Translations under genes and position numbers: made by a program
In this document: positions 1-4,947 of the stretch, piece by piece
How positions within the stretch are numbered: the stretch's first letter is position 1
Layout: every line of letters begins with the position of its first letter
Source: Desulfobulbaceae bacterium
Lineage (GTDB): Bacteria; Desulfobacterota; Desulfobulbia; Desulfobulbales; Desulfobulbaceae
Direction of reading: 5' to 3'
Length of the DNA stretch: 5,227 bases
Assembly (NCBI GenBank): GCA_026986885.1
Contig: JALSNT010000047.1
Location: 1 to 5,227, forward strand
Notes under the pieces: generated by a model
Seen by the model: the letters and a program-made list of their open reading frames with translations, nothing else
The model's database searches: none
What the model was told of the DNA's origin: nothing

Positions 1-808
1 CGATAGCCTTGGTGCCGGTTCGCCGCTTGATCACCGCCTCCAGACCGACAAAAGCGCCCCCGACAATAAAGAGGATATTGGTGGTATCTATCCGCACCAG
101 ATCCTGTTGCGGATGCTTTCTTCCCCCCTTCGGCGGTACCGAGGCCATGGTTCCTTCAATTATCTTGAGCAGGGCCTGCTGAACACCTTCTCCCGACACA
201 TCCCGGGTCAATGAAGCCGAATCGGATTTACGGGCGATTTTATCTATTTCATCGATATAGATAATGCCCCGCTGGGCCCGTTCGACATCATAATCAGCAG
301 ACTGAAGAAGGTTGACAAGAATATTTTCCACATCATCACCGACATAACCGGCTTCGGTGAGTGTGGTCGCATCGGCAATGGTAAAGGGAACATTCAATAT
401 TCTGGCAAGGGTCTGGGCCATCAGAGTTTTGCCGCTGCCGGTAGGTCCGATGAGAATGATATTGGATTTCTGCAATTCTACATCATCGGTATCCGACGGC
501 CTGGATTCAATCCGTTTATAATGATTATGCACCGCTACCGACAACACACGTTTGGCATATTTCTGGCCGATTACATACTCACCAAGATGGGTGTTTATCT
601 CTTTTGGTTTGAGAAGTGACCCGACAACGGCATCCGAATTTCCATTCTCTTCAATTGATTCCGTAACTATCTCATTACAAAGGCTGATGCATTCATCACA
701 GATATATACATTCGGCCCGGCGATGAGCTTGCTCACCTCATCCTGATGCTTACCGCAAAAGGAACAGGAACAGGCCAGGGAATGTTCATCATGACTTTCA
801 TCACTCAC
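1..808 (-). CDS. clpX: ClpX, ATP-dependent unfoldase of ClpXP (C-terminus beyond window)
   Basis: AAA+ unfoldase that recognises tagged or misfolded cytoplasmic proteins, unfolds them with ATP and feeds them into ClpP. The 269 visible residues begin with the zinc-binding domain: C15-x2-C18 (CSFC) and C37-x2-C40 (CDEC). The Walker A motif GPTGSGKT lies at residues 121-128, a pore-loop GYVG follows the Walker A region, and Walker B (IYIDEID) has D186/E187. The visible part ends in [14 protein letters not shown], typical of the family; sensor 2 and the C-terminal domain are off the window. The start is GTG at 808-806, because the zinc domain begins just downstream and a strong Shine-Dalgarno (GGGGAG, 822-817) sits 8 nt upstream. 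This GTG overlaps the clpP stop by three bases (GTGA), so translation is probably coupled. No key residue is missing in the visible part. Confidence 0.97.
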   Translation of the reverse strand, partial: MSDESHDEHSLACSCSFCGKHQDEVSKLIAGPNVYICDECISLCNEIVTESIEENGNSDAVVGSLLKPKEINTHLGEYVIGQKYAKRVLSVAVHNHYKRIESRPSDTDDVELQKSNIILIGPTGSGKTLMAQTLARILNVPFTIADATTLTEAGYVGDDVENILVNLLQSADYDVERAQRGIIYIDEIDKIARKSDSASLTRDVSGEGVQQALLKIIEGTMASVPPKGGRKHPQQDLVRIDTTNILFIVGGAFVGLEAVIKRRTGTKAI

Positions 809-1413
809 GATTTTTTCTCCCCGCTGACATCCTGGCGCCGGATCAGCACTTTATCTATGATACCGTACTTTTTAGCCTCCTCTGCACTCATAAAATTGTC
901 CCGTTCGGTATCGTTCTGAATTTTCTTCACAGTTCTTCCGGTATGATGGGCCAGAATTTTATTGAGATCACTGCGCATCCGCAGAATTTCCCTGGCATGG
1001 ATATCAATATCAGTTGCCTGGCCCTGGAAGCCACCCATGGGCTGATGAATCATAATCCTGGAATTGGGCAGTGAAAATCTCTTACCTGCCGCACCGGCGG
1101 TCAGCAAAAGCGCACCCATGGAGGCCGCCTGGCCCATGCACAGGGTGGCGACGTCACAACGCACATACTGCATGGTATCATAAATAGCCAGTCCTGCGGT
1201 TACAGAACCACCGGGCGAGTTAATATAAAAGGTGATATCCTTATCCGGCTCATCTGCTTCAAGAAATAGCAACTGGGCAATAATAACACTGGCAACATCA
1301 TCGTTTACCTGTGATCCAAGAAAAATAATCCGCTCTTTGAGCAAGCGGGAATATATATCAAAGGCACGCTCACCGCGCGGACTTTGTTCTACAACCATGG
1401 GGACTAAATTCAT
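805..1413 (-). CDS. clpP: ClpP, serine protease subunit of ClpXP
   Basis: Proteolytic core of the Clp protease; subunits form a double heptameric barrel that degrades chains delivered by ClpX in the cytoplasm. The 202-residue length is normal for the family. The catalytic triad is readable: S98 in GQAASMGA, H123 in MIHQP and D172 in ERDNFMSA. The oxyanion-region motif NSPGGSV is at 65-71. The start is ATG 1413 ([10 protein letters not shown]), which matches the usual ClpP N-terminus and has GGAG (1425-1422) 8 nt upstream; a second ATG at 1398 would trim five residues and is less likely. A short in-frame leader ORF ends three bases before this start. The stop overlaps the clpX start, giving a clpP-clpX operon. 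Only a short propeptide, if any, is expected. Confidence 0.98.
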   Translation of the reverse strand: MNLVPMVVEQSPRGERAFDIYSRLLKERIIFLGSQVNDDVASVIIAQLLFLEADEPDKDITFYINSPGGSVTAGLAIYDTMQYVRCDVATLCMGQAASMGALLLTAGAAGKRFSLPNSRIMIHQPMGGFQGQATDIDIHAREILRMRSDLNKILAHHTGRTVKKIQNDTERDNFMSAEEAKKYGIIDKVLIRRQDVSGEKKS

Positions 1414-1416
1414 TGA

Positions 1417-1467
1417 CTACGCTCCACTGTGCAAAGAGAACATACCTAAATTTAGTGTTTCACGCAT
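1417..1467 (-). CDS. Putative 16-codon leader ORF ahead of clpP
   Basis: A short ORF (MRETLNLGMFSLHSGA, stop TAG at 1419-1417) has a near-ideal Shine-Dalgarno, GGAGG at 1478-1474, 6 nt before its ATG. This signal is stronger than the one preceding clpP. The ORF is in the same frame as clpP; only TAG and one TCA codon separate it from the clpP ATG, and the clpP ribosome-binding site lies inside it. Seen: the SD, ATG, stop and spacing. Inferred: a leader peptide that couples or tunes clpP translation. It has no recognisable family and could be chance, since it is only 16 codons long. Confidence 0.35.
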   Translation of the reverse strand: MRETLNLGMFSLHSGA

Positions 1468-1540
1468 CTGCAACCTCCAAAATGAAAATCACTCAATTTA
1501 GTATCTTAACAATTATTTTCGTGTTTTTTGAGGCAGAAAT

Positions 1541-1705
1541 AAACTCGAAATCCAAATATCAAAATCCGAAACAAATTCCAAATGCAAATGTTGCAATGAC
1601 ATAAACAAGGACAATCCCTTAGTATCTAACATTGGAACCATTTTAATCATTTCTTCTCTGATTATTTGATATTGTTTCGAATTTGCTGTTTCTTATTTCA
1701 AATTT
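1541..1705. repeat. Degenerate AT-rich intergenic repeat between tig and clpP
   Basis: The 296-bp gap between the leader ORF and tig holds no gene. About 1545-1584 is built from short units such as CGAAATCC, AAATATCAAA, ATCCGAAAC and AAATTCCAAATG. About 1660-1705 contains similar words on the opposite strand (TTTGATATTGTTTCGAATTTG). This gives a loose, permuted inverted arrangement around a centre near 1600-1650. Such GAAATCC/CGAAAC-type strings resemble degenerate interspersed repeats that I recall from deltaproteobacterial genomes, but that is from memory. I see no transposase and no clear target duplication. The clpP promoter should also lie in this gap or upstream of it; I could not pick a convincing -35/-10 pair. 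Confidence 0.35.
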
Positions 1706-1763
1706 TCCGGTTTATCCGGGTCAGGTAGAGTAAAGCTAACACTTCGATGGCGTTCTTTTTACT

Positions 1764-3095
1764 TTATTTTTCCTCTTTTTCTTCCTTCTCGTTTTCTTCC
1801 GTATCGGTAGAAACCTCTACATACGATGCATTGTCCCGTAAAAAGGTCAACAGTTTCTCATTGAGCAATTCATTAATAAAGGGAAGGATCTCTTCTCTGC
1901 GTTTAAAATAGCTCTTTACCTCTTCAAGACCCATGTTGTACTCATCGGCAATACGCTGGTACCCCTGCTCGATATCCTCATCGGAAAGTTTTATTTCTTC
2001 GACCTCCGCCACCTTTTTCAAGATAAAATCACCACGAACCCGTTTTTCAGCTATCGGCTTATTCTGCTCAACAAGTTCTTCAAGCTTGATACCTGCCGAC
2101 TCCAGGGTCATGCCGCCGCGTTTGAGATTCTCCTCGGTCTGTTTGACCATTTCCTGCACTTCATACATGACCAACCGTTCGGGGACCTCAAAGGGATGAA
2201 GCGCAATCAATTTTTCCATGATCCGATCGTCAATTTCGCCTTCCAGGGTTTTTTCCTTTTCCTCTTTCAGCTCCTTACGAATTTCATCACGTAAATCATC
2301 CAGGCTTTCATGGTCCGGATTAATATCTTTTGCAAACTCATCGTCAAGTTCAGGCTTAATCCGCACCTTTACATCTTTGACATCCACCTTGAACTCAACG
2401 GTCTTACCGGCAAGGATAGGATTGGGATAGTCCGTCGGAAAATCAATTTCATAAAGAGTCTTTGCCCCTTTTTTCAGTCCAAGTAGCTTGCTTTCAAATT
2501 CCTCACCCAGCCGTCCCTGACCGACATCAATGGAATAATCCGTATTATGTACCTGTTTCATTGGCTTTTCATTATGAAACCCCTGAAAATCGACAACAAC
2601 CATATCATCCTTTTCTATGGCATGATCTGCGTCCGCAGTCTTTAAAACTGCATGACTGCGACGCAGTTCCTCTATTTTTTTATCAACCTCTTCCTCCGTC
2701 ACCCGGGTGGAAGGTTTTTCTATCTCCAATCCTTTATAGCCGGTGAGCTCAAAGACCGGTTTAACATCCACCATGGCAACATAGGAGAAAGTGCCGTCTT
2801 CCGGGAAATTATGCTCAACTATTTCAGGATGGACAACCGTATCCAACCCTTCTTTTTCCACGGCATCAAAATAGGTTTCCTGCACGAGCTGTTCACCCAC
2901 TTCGGCCTCAACCTGCTGCCGATAATTCTTTTCCAGCACGGTACGGGGAATTTTTCCCCGGCGAAAGCCCTTGATCCGGACATCCTTTTTCAATTTGTTA
3001 AACGCCTTATCCATCTCCTTGCCGACTTGATCTGCGGGGAGAGTAACAGTCACTTTTCTGCCCAGATCACTTATTTTTTCAACGACGATGTCCAT
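1764..3095 (-). CDS. tig: Trigger factor, ribosome-associated chaperone and peptidyl-prolyl isomerase
   Basis: Binds the ribosome near the exit tunnel and shields nascent chains; it also carries a prolyl-isomerase domain. The protein is 443 residues, close to the usual 430-450. The N-terminal ribosome-binding domain (about 1-115) contains the signature loop GFRRGKIP at 43-50. The FKBP-type domain follows at about 150-245 (from DDMVVVDFQGF to FKVDVKDVKV), inserted ahead of the helical C-terminal chaperone arms. The tail is highly acidic (EENEKEEKEEK). I chose ATG 3095, giving MDIVVEKISDLG, because this is the canonical N-terminus and AAGGA lies 10 nt upstream; the longer frame from TTG 3122 would place that SD inside the gene. 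It lies downstream of tRNA-Leu on the same strand, 141 bp away. That gap contains a TATAAT hexamer (3232-3227) without a good -35 box, so tig may share the tRNA promoter. Confidence 0.97.
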   Translation of the reverse strand: MDIVVEKISDLGRKVTVTLPADQVGKEMDKAFNKLKKDVRIKGFRRGKIPRTVLEKNYRQQVEAEVGEQLVQETYFDAVEKEGLDTVVHPEIVEHNFPEDGTFSYVAMVDVKPVFELTGYKGLEIEKPSTRVTEEEVDKKIEELRRSHAVLKTADADHAIEKDDMVVVDFQGFHNEKPMKQVHNTDYSIDVGQGRLGEEFESKLLGLKKGAKTLYEIDFPTDYPNPILAGKTVEFKVDVKDVKVRIKPELDDEFAKDINPDHESLDDLRDEIRKELKEEKEKTLEGEIDDRIMEKLIALHPFEVPERLVMYEVQEMVKQTEENLKRGGMTLESAGIKLEELVEQNKPIAEKRVRGDFILKKVAEVEEIKLSDEDIEQGYQRIADEYNMGLEEVKSYFKRREEILPFINELLNEKLLTFLRDNASYVEVSTDTEENEKEEKEEK

Positions 3096-3236
3096 AGAAA
3101 CAGTATCCTTTTTTATTATCAATTCTCAACAGCAACCCCGAAAATGATCCCCAAGACCTCCCGGAATTTCTGTTAGTTCCAAGGGAAAACTCTCCGTGTA
3201 TACTTTTGCCGACCGAGATGTATTCCATTATATTCA

Positions 3237-3322
3237 TGGTGCGAGAGGGGGGAGTTGAACCCCCATGCACTCGGTGCGCTGGATCCTAAATCCAGTGCGT
3301 CTACCAGTTCCGCCACTCTCGC
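3237..3322 (-). tRNA. tRNA-Leu, anticodon UAG, CCA encoded
   Basis: The minus strand folds into a class II tRNA of 86 nt. The acceptor stem is GCGAGAG/CTCTCGC, followed by discriminator A and an encoded CCA (3239-3237). The anticodon stem CTGGA/TCCAG encloses the loop TTTAGGA, so the anticodon is UAG, reading leucine CUN codons. A long variable arm (GCAC-CGA-GTGC) and a T arm (GGGGG-TTCAACT-CCCCC) complete it. The long variable arm agrees with leucine identity. It is the first gene of the minus-strand cluster and lies immediately downstream of a clear promoter. Confidence 0.96.
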
Positions 3323-3334
3323 GCTGAACACTAA

Positions 3335-3363
3335 CTGATAATCAGTTTGGCGCGTTTCGTCAA
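3335..3363 (-). promoter_or_regulatory. Sigma-70-type promoter of tRNA-Leu
   Basis: On the minus strand, TTGACG (3363-3358) and TATCAG (3340-3335) are separated by exactly 17 bp, matching 5/6 and 4/6 consensus positions. A start about 7 nt downstream of the -10 would fall near 3328, only a few bases before the mature tRNA 5' end at 3322. The -10 lies in the small palindrome AACTGAT-A-ATCAGTT (3333-3347), which could be an operator or a coincidence. The promoter may also serve tig. Confidence 0.6.
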
Positions 3364-3512
3364 GCCCGGCATAGAGCCATAATACAGGAACCTGAATTGA
3401 TAAGGAATTTTACTGCAACCCGGCGTAACTGCAGAGAATGGACATCAATCATTTCCGACAAAGAGCAAGAGTTGGATCCACCCTGAGGCGGATCAGTACA
3501 AATACTACTATC

Positions 3513-3545
3513 AACACCAAGCGTCTGGCGGTGTTTCTTTTTATC
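3513..3545 (+). terminator. Possible intrinsic terminator with no known upstream gene
   Basis: AACACC (3513-3518) pairs with GGTGTT (3530-3535). A GC/GC extension past a two-base bulge and the loop GTCTG complete the hairpin, and TTTCTTTTT-type sequence follows on the plus strand. The shape fits a Rho-independent terminator. No plus-strand gene is visible upstream, so it may end an unrecognised small RNA or be incidental. Confidence 0.35.
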
Positions 3546-3548
3546 CGT

Positions 3549-3638
3549 AACAGAGGAGCGAGATCAGAGGTCATATGATAGTCTAATTTCCGCCTGCAGT
3601 GTAAATAACTGCAGGCGGATAGCCTTATCTCCTCTGTT
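3549..3638. repeat. Nested inverted repeat, 90 bp
   Basis: The outer arms AACAGAGGAG (3549-3558) and CTCCTCTGTT (3629-3638) are perfectly complementary over 10 bp. Inside, TCCGCCTGCAG (3589-3599) and CTGCAGGCGGA (3609-3619) form a perfect 11-bp stem around a 9-nt loop, TGTAAATAA. Both stems are too exact to be likely by chance at this spacing. No poly-T tract follows the inner stem on either strand, so it is not an ordinary terminator. It could be a structured RNA, a protein-binding palindrome pair or part of a mobile remnant; nothing favours one clearly. Confidence 0.6.
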
Positions 3639-3755
3639 TCATTGGTTGTTGTGCCGCTACGGCATGATGGTTTAGCCATTTTTTTACCTTGTTACTTGCG
3701 CAAAGACGAACGGAACATTATATTCGCCACTAAATGACACATTAATTGAGGTGAT

Positions 3756-3800
3756 ATGGAATTTTTTAAAAAGTCCCGTCATTCTCCAGGACGGCTGTAG
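3756..3800 (+). CDS. Possible 14-codon ORF with a ribosome-binding site
   Basis: MEFFKKSRHSPGRL followed by TAG. GAGG (3749-3752) lies 3 nt before the ATG, which is a tight but usable spacing. The coding stretch contains a CCGTC...GACGG hairpin. No family is recognised. It may be the decayed start of a lost gene or chance. Confidence 0.15.
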   Translation: MEFFKKSRHSPGRL

Positions 3801-3864
3801 ATCGGCATTTTTACTATGTTATCACTCATTTGTTTTTTCTGACCATCAAAAGCTTGAGCTTAAC

Positions 3865-4018
3865 GTAACCGTTCACCGAGATGCTGTTTCGCCTGCATTA
3901 CCTGCATAATGTAAACGTTTACCAGTGTCCCATATTCATTCAAGCAGGCCGACGAGTCTATAGCCCGCTATGTGAGGAGGCCTGATCGGACGAAGATGGG
4001 GTACTGGTGAACGTTTAC
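3865..4018. mobile_element. 154-bp non-autonomous element with IS66-like ends (MITE-like)
   Basis: The element is flanked by a perfect 8-bp direct repeat, AGCTTAAC, at 3857-3864 and 4019-4026. Its left end reads GTAACCGTTCACC and its right end, on the complementary strand, reads GTAAACGTTCACC: a 13-bp terminal inverted repeat with one mismatch. Ends starting GTAA with an 8-bp target duplication are characteristic of the IS66 family (known for the family; the assignment here is inferred). It carries no transposase and is too short to code for one, so it would have been mobilised in trans. A further copy of the end sequence occurs internally at 3911 in the same orientation as the left end. Removing it restores a continuous region upstream of the selenoprotein gene. 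Confidence 0.8.
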
Positions 4019-4019
4019 A
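3910..4019 (+). repeat. Long hairpin inside the mobile element (24-bp stem)
   Basis: The internal end copy (3910-3933) and the right end (3996-4019) pair over 24 positions: 21 Watson-Crick pairs plus three G-U pairs (3920/4009, 3927/4002, 3928/4001) if transcribed as the plus strand. A smaller stem, CAGGCC (3945-3950) with GGCCTG (3979-3984), sits inside, with an ATAG-CCCG-CTAT hairpin within that. Transcripts from upstream into the selenoprotein gene would therefore carry a strong structure ending 63 nt before its start codon. Confidence 0.7.
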
Positions 4020-4036
4020 GCTTAACTGCATCAAGG

Positions 4037-4050
4037 TTGATCAAGATCAA
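4037..4050. promoter_or_regulatory. FNR-type operator palindrome
   Basis: TTGAT-CAAG-ATCAA is an exact match to the FNR consensus TTGAT-N4-ATCAA used by CRP/FNR-family regulators. Its centre is 39.5 bp upstream of the ATG at 4083, and it begins 18 bp after the mobile element. The motif ATCAAG occurs three times here (4030, 4040, 4046). If FNR activated at the usual -41.5 position, transcription would start at the start codon itself. Repression, or a leaderless or differently placed promoter, is therefore also possible. The regulator itself is not in the window. Confidence 0.5.
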
Positions 4051-4082
4051 GGGTGCCTGCCCATCACATGGAAACCGATCAT

Positions 4083-4940
4083 ATGAAAAATTTTTTTTTA
4101 ACCGCTACCTGTCTGTTGTTGTCCACCCTGCCGCTGCAGGCCGCATCGCAAAATGCACCTGCAGATAATATCGACTGGTCTGTCAAAAATACCTGGAAGT
4201 TACCGACCAACCCCCTGGACTTTGTCCAGTCCCTTGACAACAAAAAAGTCTTTGTTTTAGGCGCCGACAGCAAAGTATACATTTTTACCCCCGAGGGAAA
4301 GAAAATCGGCGCAATCCCCGTGGCCAAAGATGTCACCGGCATTGATATCGCACCCCGGGGCGAGGCCCTGTATCTTATCAGTAAACAGGGAAAAACCTAT
4401 ACTGCCCTTAATATCAGTGTCGCCCAGAAAATAGATATCACCGGCGCTCCGTTTTTAGGTGATGAAAATGCACCGGTCACCATGGTGGTTTTTTCGGATT
4501 TTCAATGACCCTATTGCGGCAAGCTTCAGCCGCTGCTCGAGCAGGTGCTCGAAAAAAATCCAAAAAATTTAAAAATCGTTTTCAAAAATCTGCCGCTGCG
4601 CATGCACAACATGGCGCAAAAAGCAGCTCTTGCTGCCATTGCCGCCCAGAATCAGGGTAAATTCTGGCAAATGCATGACGCGCTGTTCAACTCACACCCA
4701 CTGAGTCCGAAAACCATTGAAGCCGATGCCAAATCAATCGGCCTGAACATGGAACAGTTTAAAAAAGATCTGACCGATCCTGCCACCCGACAAAAACTGT
4801 ACAAAGATATCATGGATGCCCAAAAAGCAGATGTCACAGGGACCCCGACCCTGTTTATCAACGGGCATAGAGTTAGAAACCGAAGCCTGCCCGGCCTGCA
4901 GAAGATGATTGATCGGGAATTAAAACCCGCTGCAAAATAA
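4083..4940 (+). CDS. Secreted DsbA-like thiol oxidoreductase, selenocysteine at the active site (TGA 4506-4508)
   Basis: One frame runs from 4083 to the TAA at 4940, interrupted only by TGA at codon 142. Read as selenocysteine, the product is 285 residues. A signal peptide (about 1-20, ending LQA-A) directs it to the periplasm. Residues about 30-120 form two strand-rich, propeller-like repeats (KKVFVLGADSKVYIF; GEALYLISKQGKTYTALNI). A DsbA/Thioredoxin_4-type domain follows: GDENAPVTMVVFSDFQ-U-PYC with Sec142 and Cys145, helical insert 175-245, and VTGTPTLFING with cis-proline Pro255. Relatives have CPYC here, so the TGA replaces exactly the nucleophilic cysteine. The mature protein has no other cysteine. 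The likely role is disulfide formation, reduction or isomerisation in the envelope; direction and partner are unknown. ATG 4083 is preferred because it starts the signal peptide; GGA at 4070 is a weak SD. ATG 4068 and GTG 4053 are alternatives. A pseudogene with one nonsense mutation is the main rival reading. Confidence 0.85.
4537..4552 (+). promoter_or_regulatory. SECIS-like hairpin for TGA recoding
   Basis: TCGAGC (4537-4542) and GCTCGA (4547-4552) form a 6-bp stem with the loop AGGT. The hairpin begins 28 nt after the TGA and the loop 34 nt after it. Bacterial SECIS elements lie within the coding region just downstream of the UGA, with a short loop carrying G in its first two positions; this one has G second and shows the GCAGGU string also seen in the Escherichia coli fdhF element. 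A competing fold, CTGC-TCGA-GCAG (4533-4544), is shorter and lacks the loop G. SelB would bind here. Confidence 0.65.
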
Positions 4941-4947
4941 TTTAGCC

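Larger units (their letters stand above)
3364..3856. other. Non-coding stretch with several hairpins, no convincing gene
   Basis: About 490 bp between the tRNA promoter and the mobile element. I found no recognisable protein. It contains a small hairpin at 3475-3494 (GATCC...GGATC), a terminator-like hairpin at 3513-3545, a nested inverted repeat at 3549-3638, and a TGCCG-CTA-CGGCA hairpin near 3652 followed by ATGG-TTTAG-CCAT and a run of seven T. A 14-codon ORF lies at 3756-3800, and a CCGTC...GACGG hairpin lies within that ORF. The density of structure suggests either a small RNA locus or the decayed remains of an inserted element. A 76-codon minus-strand ORF (3679-3449) runs through the repeats and looks spurious. 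Confidence 0.5.

Noticed and set aside
1417..1419. TAG before clpP read as pyrrolysine
   Set aside because: ClpP has its normal N-terminus without the extension, and nothing in the window suggests pyrrolysine use. A leader ORF is simpler.
1701..1725. CCGG-TTTAT-CCGG hairpin as the tig terminator
   Set aside because: The stem has only 4 bp and no T run follows in the direction of tig transcription.
3096..3122. TTG 3122 as the tig start
   Set aside because: It adds nine residues absent from typical trigger factors and places the AAGGA ribosome-binding site inside the gene.
3227..3232. TATAAT on the minus strand as the tig promoter
   Set aside because: The hexamer is perfect but no -35 box lies 16-18 bp upstream, where the tRNA T arm and acceptor stem are.
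3449..3679. 76-codon minus-strand ORF
   Set aside because: An AAGG sits upstream, but the ORF runs through the 11-bp inverted repeat, has an odd composition rich in Arg, Leu and Cys, and matches no family I recognise.
4053..4082. GTG 4053 or ATG 4068 as the selenoprotein start
   Set aside because: They add 5-10 residues before a good signal peptide that begins MKNFFLTA at 4083. The GTG directly follows the FNR-type site.
4545..4940. Separate 131-residue gene starting at GTG 4545
   Set aside because: It would start inside the thioredoxin domain, after the active site, and is in frame with the upstream fragment. It is the second half of the selenoprotein.
4083..4940. Selenoprotein gene as a nonsense-mutated pseudogene
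   Set aside because: A single TGA exactly at the catalytic cysteine, no other lesion over 285 codons, and a SECIS-like hairpin at a fitting distance argue for recoding. It is not fully excluded without the genome's Sec machinery.
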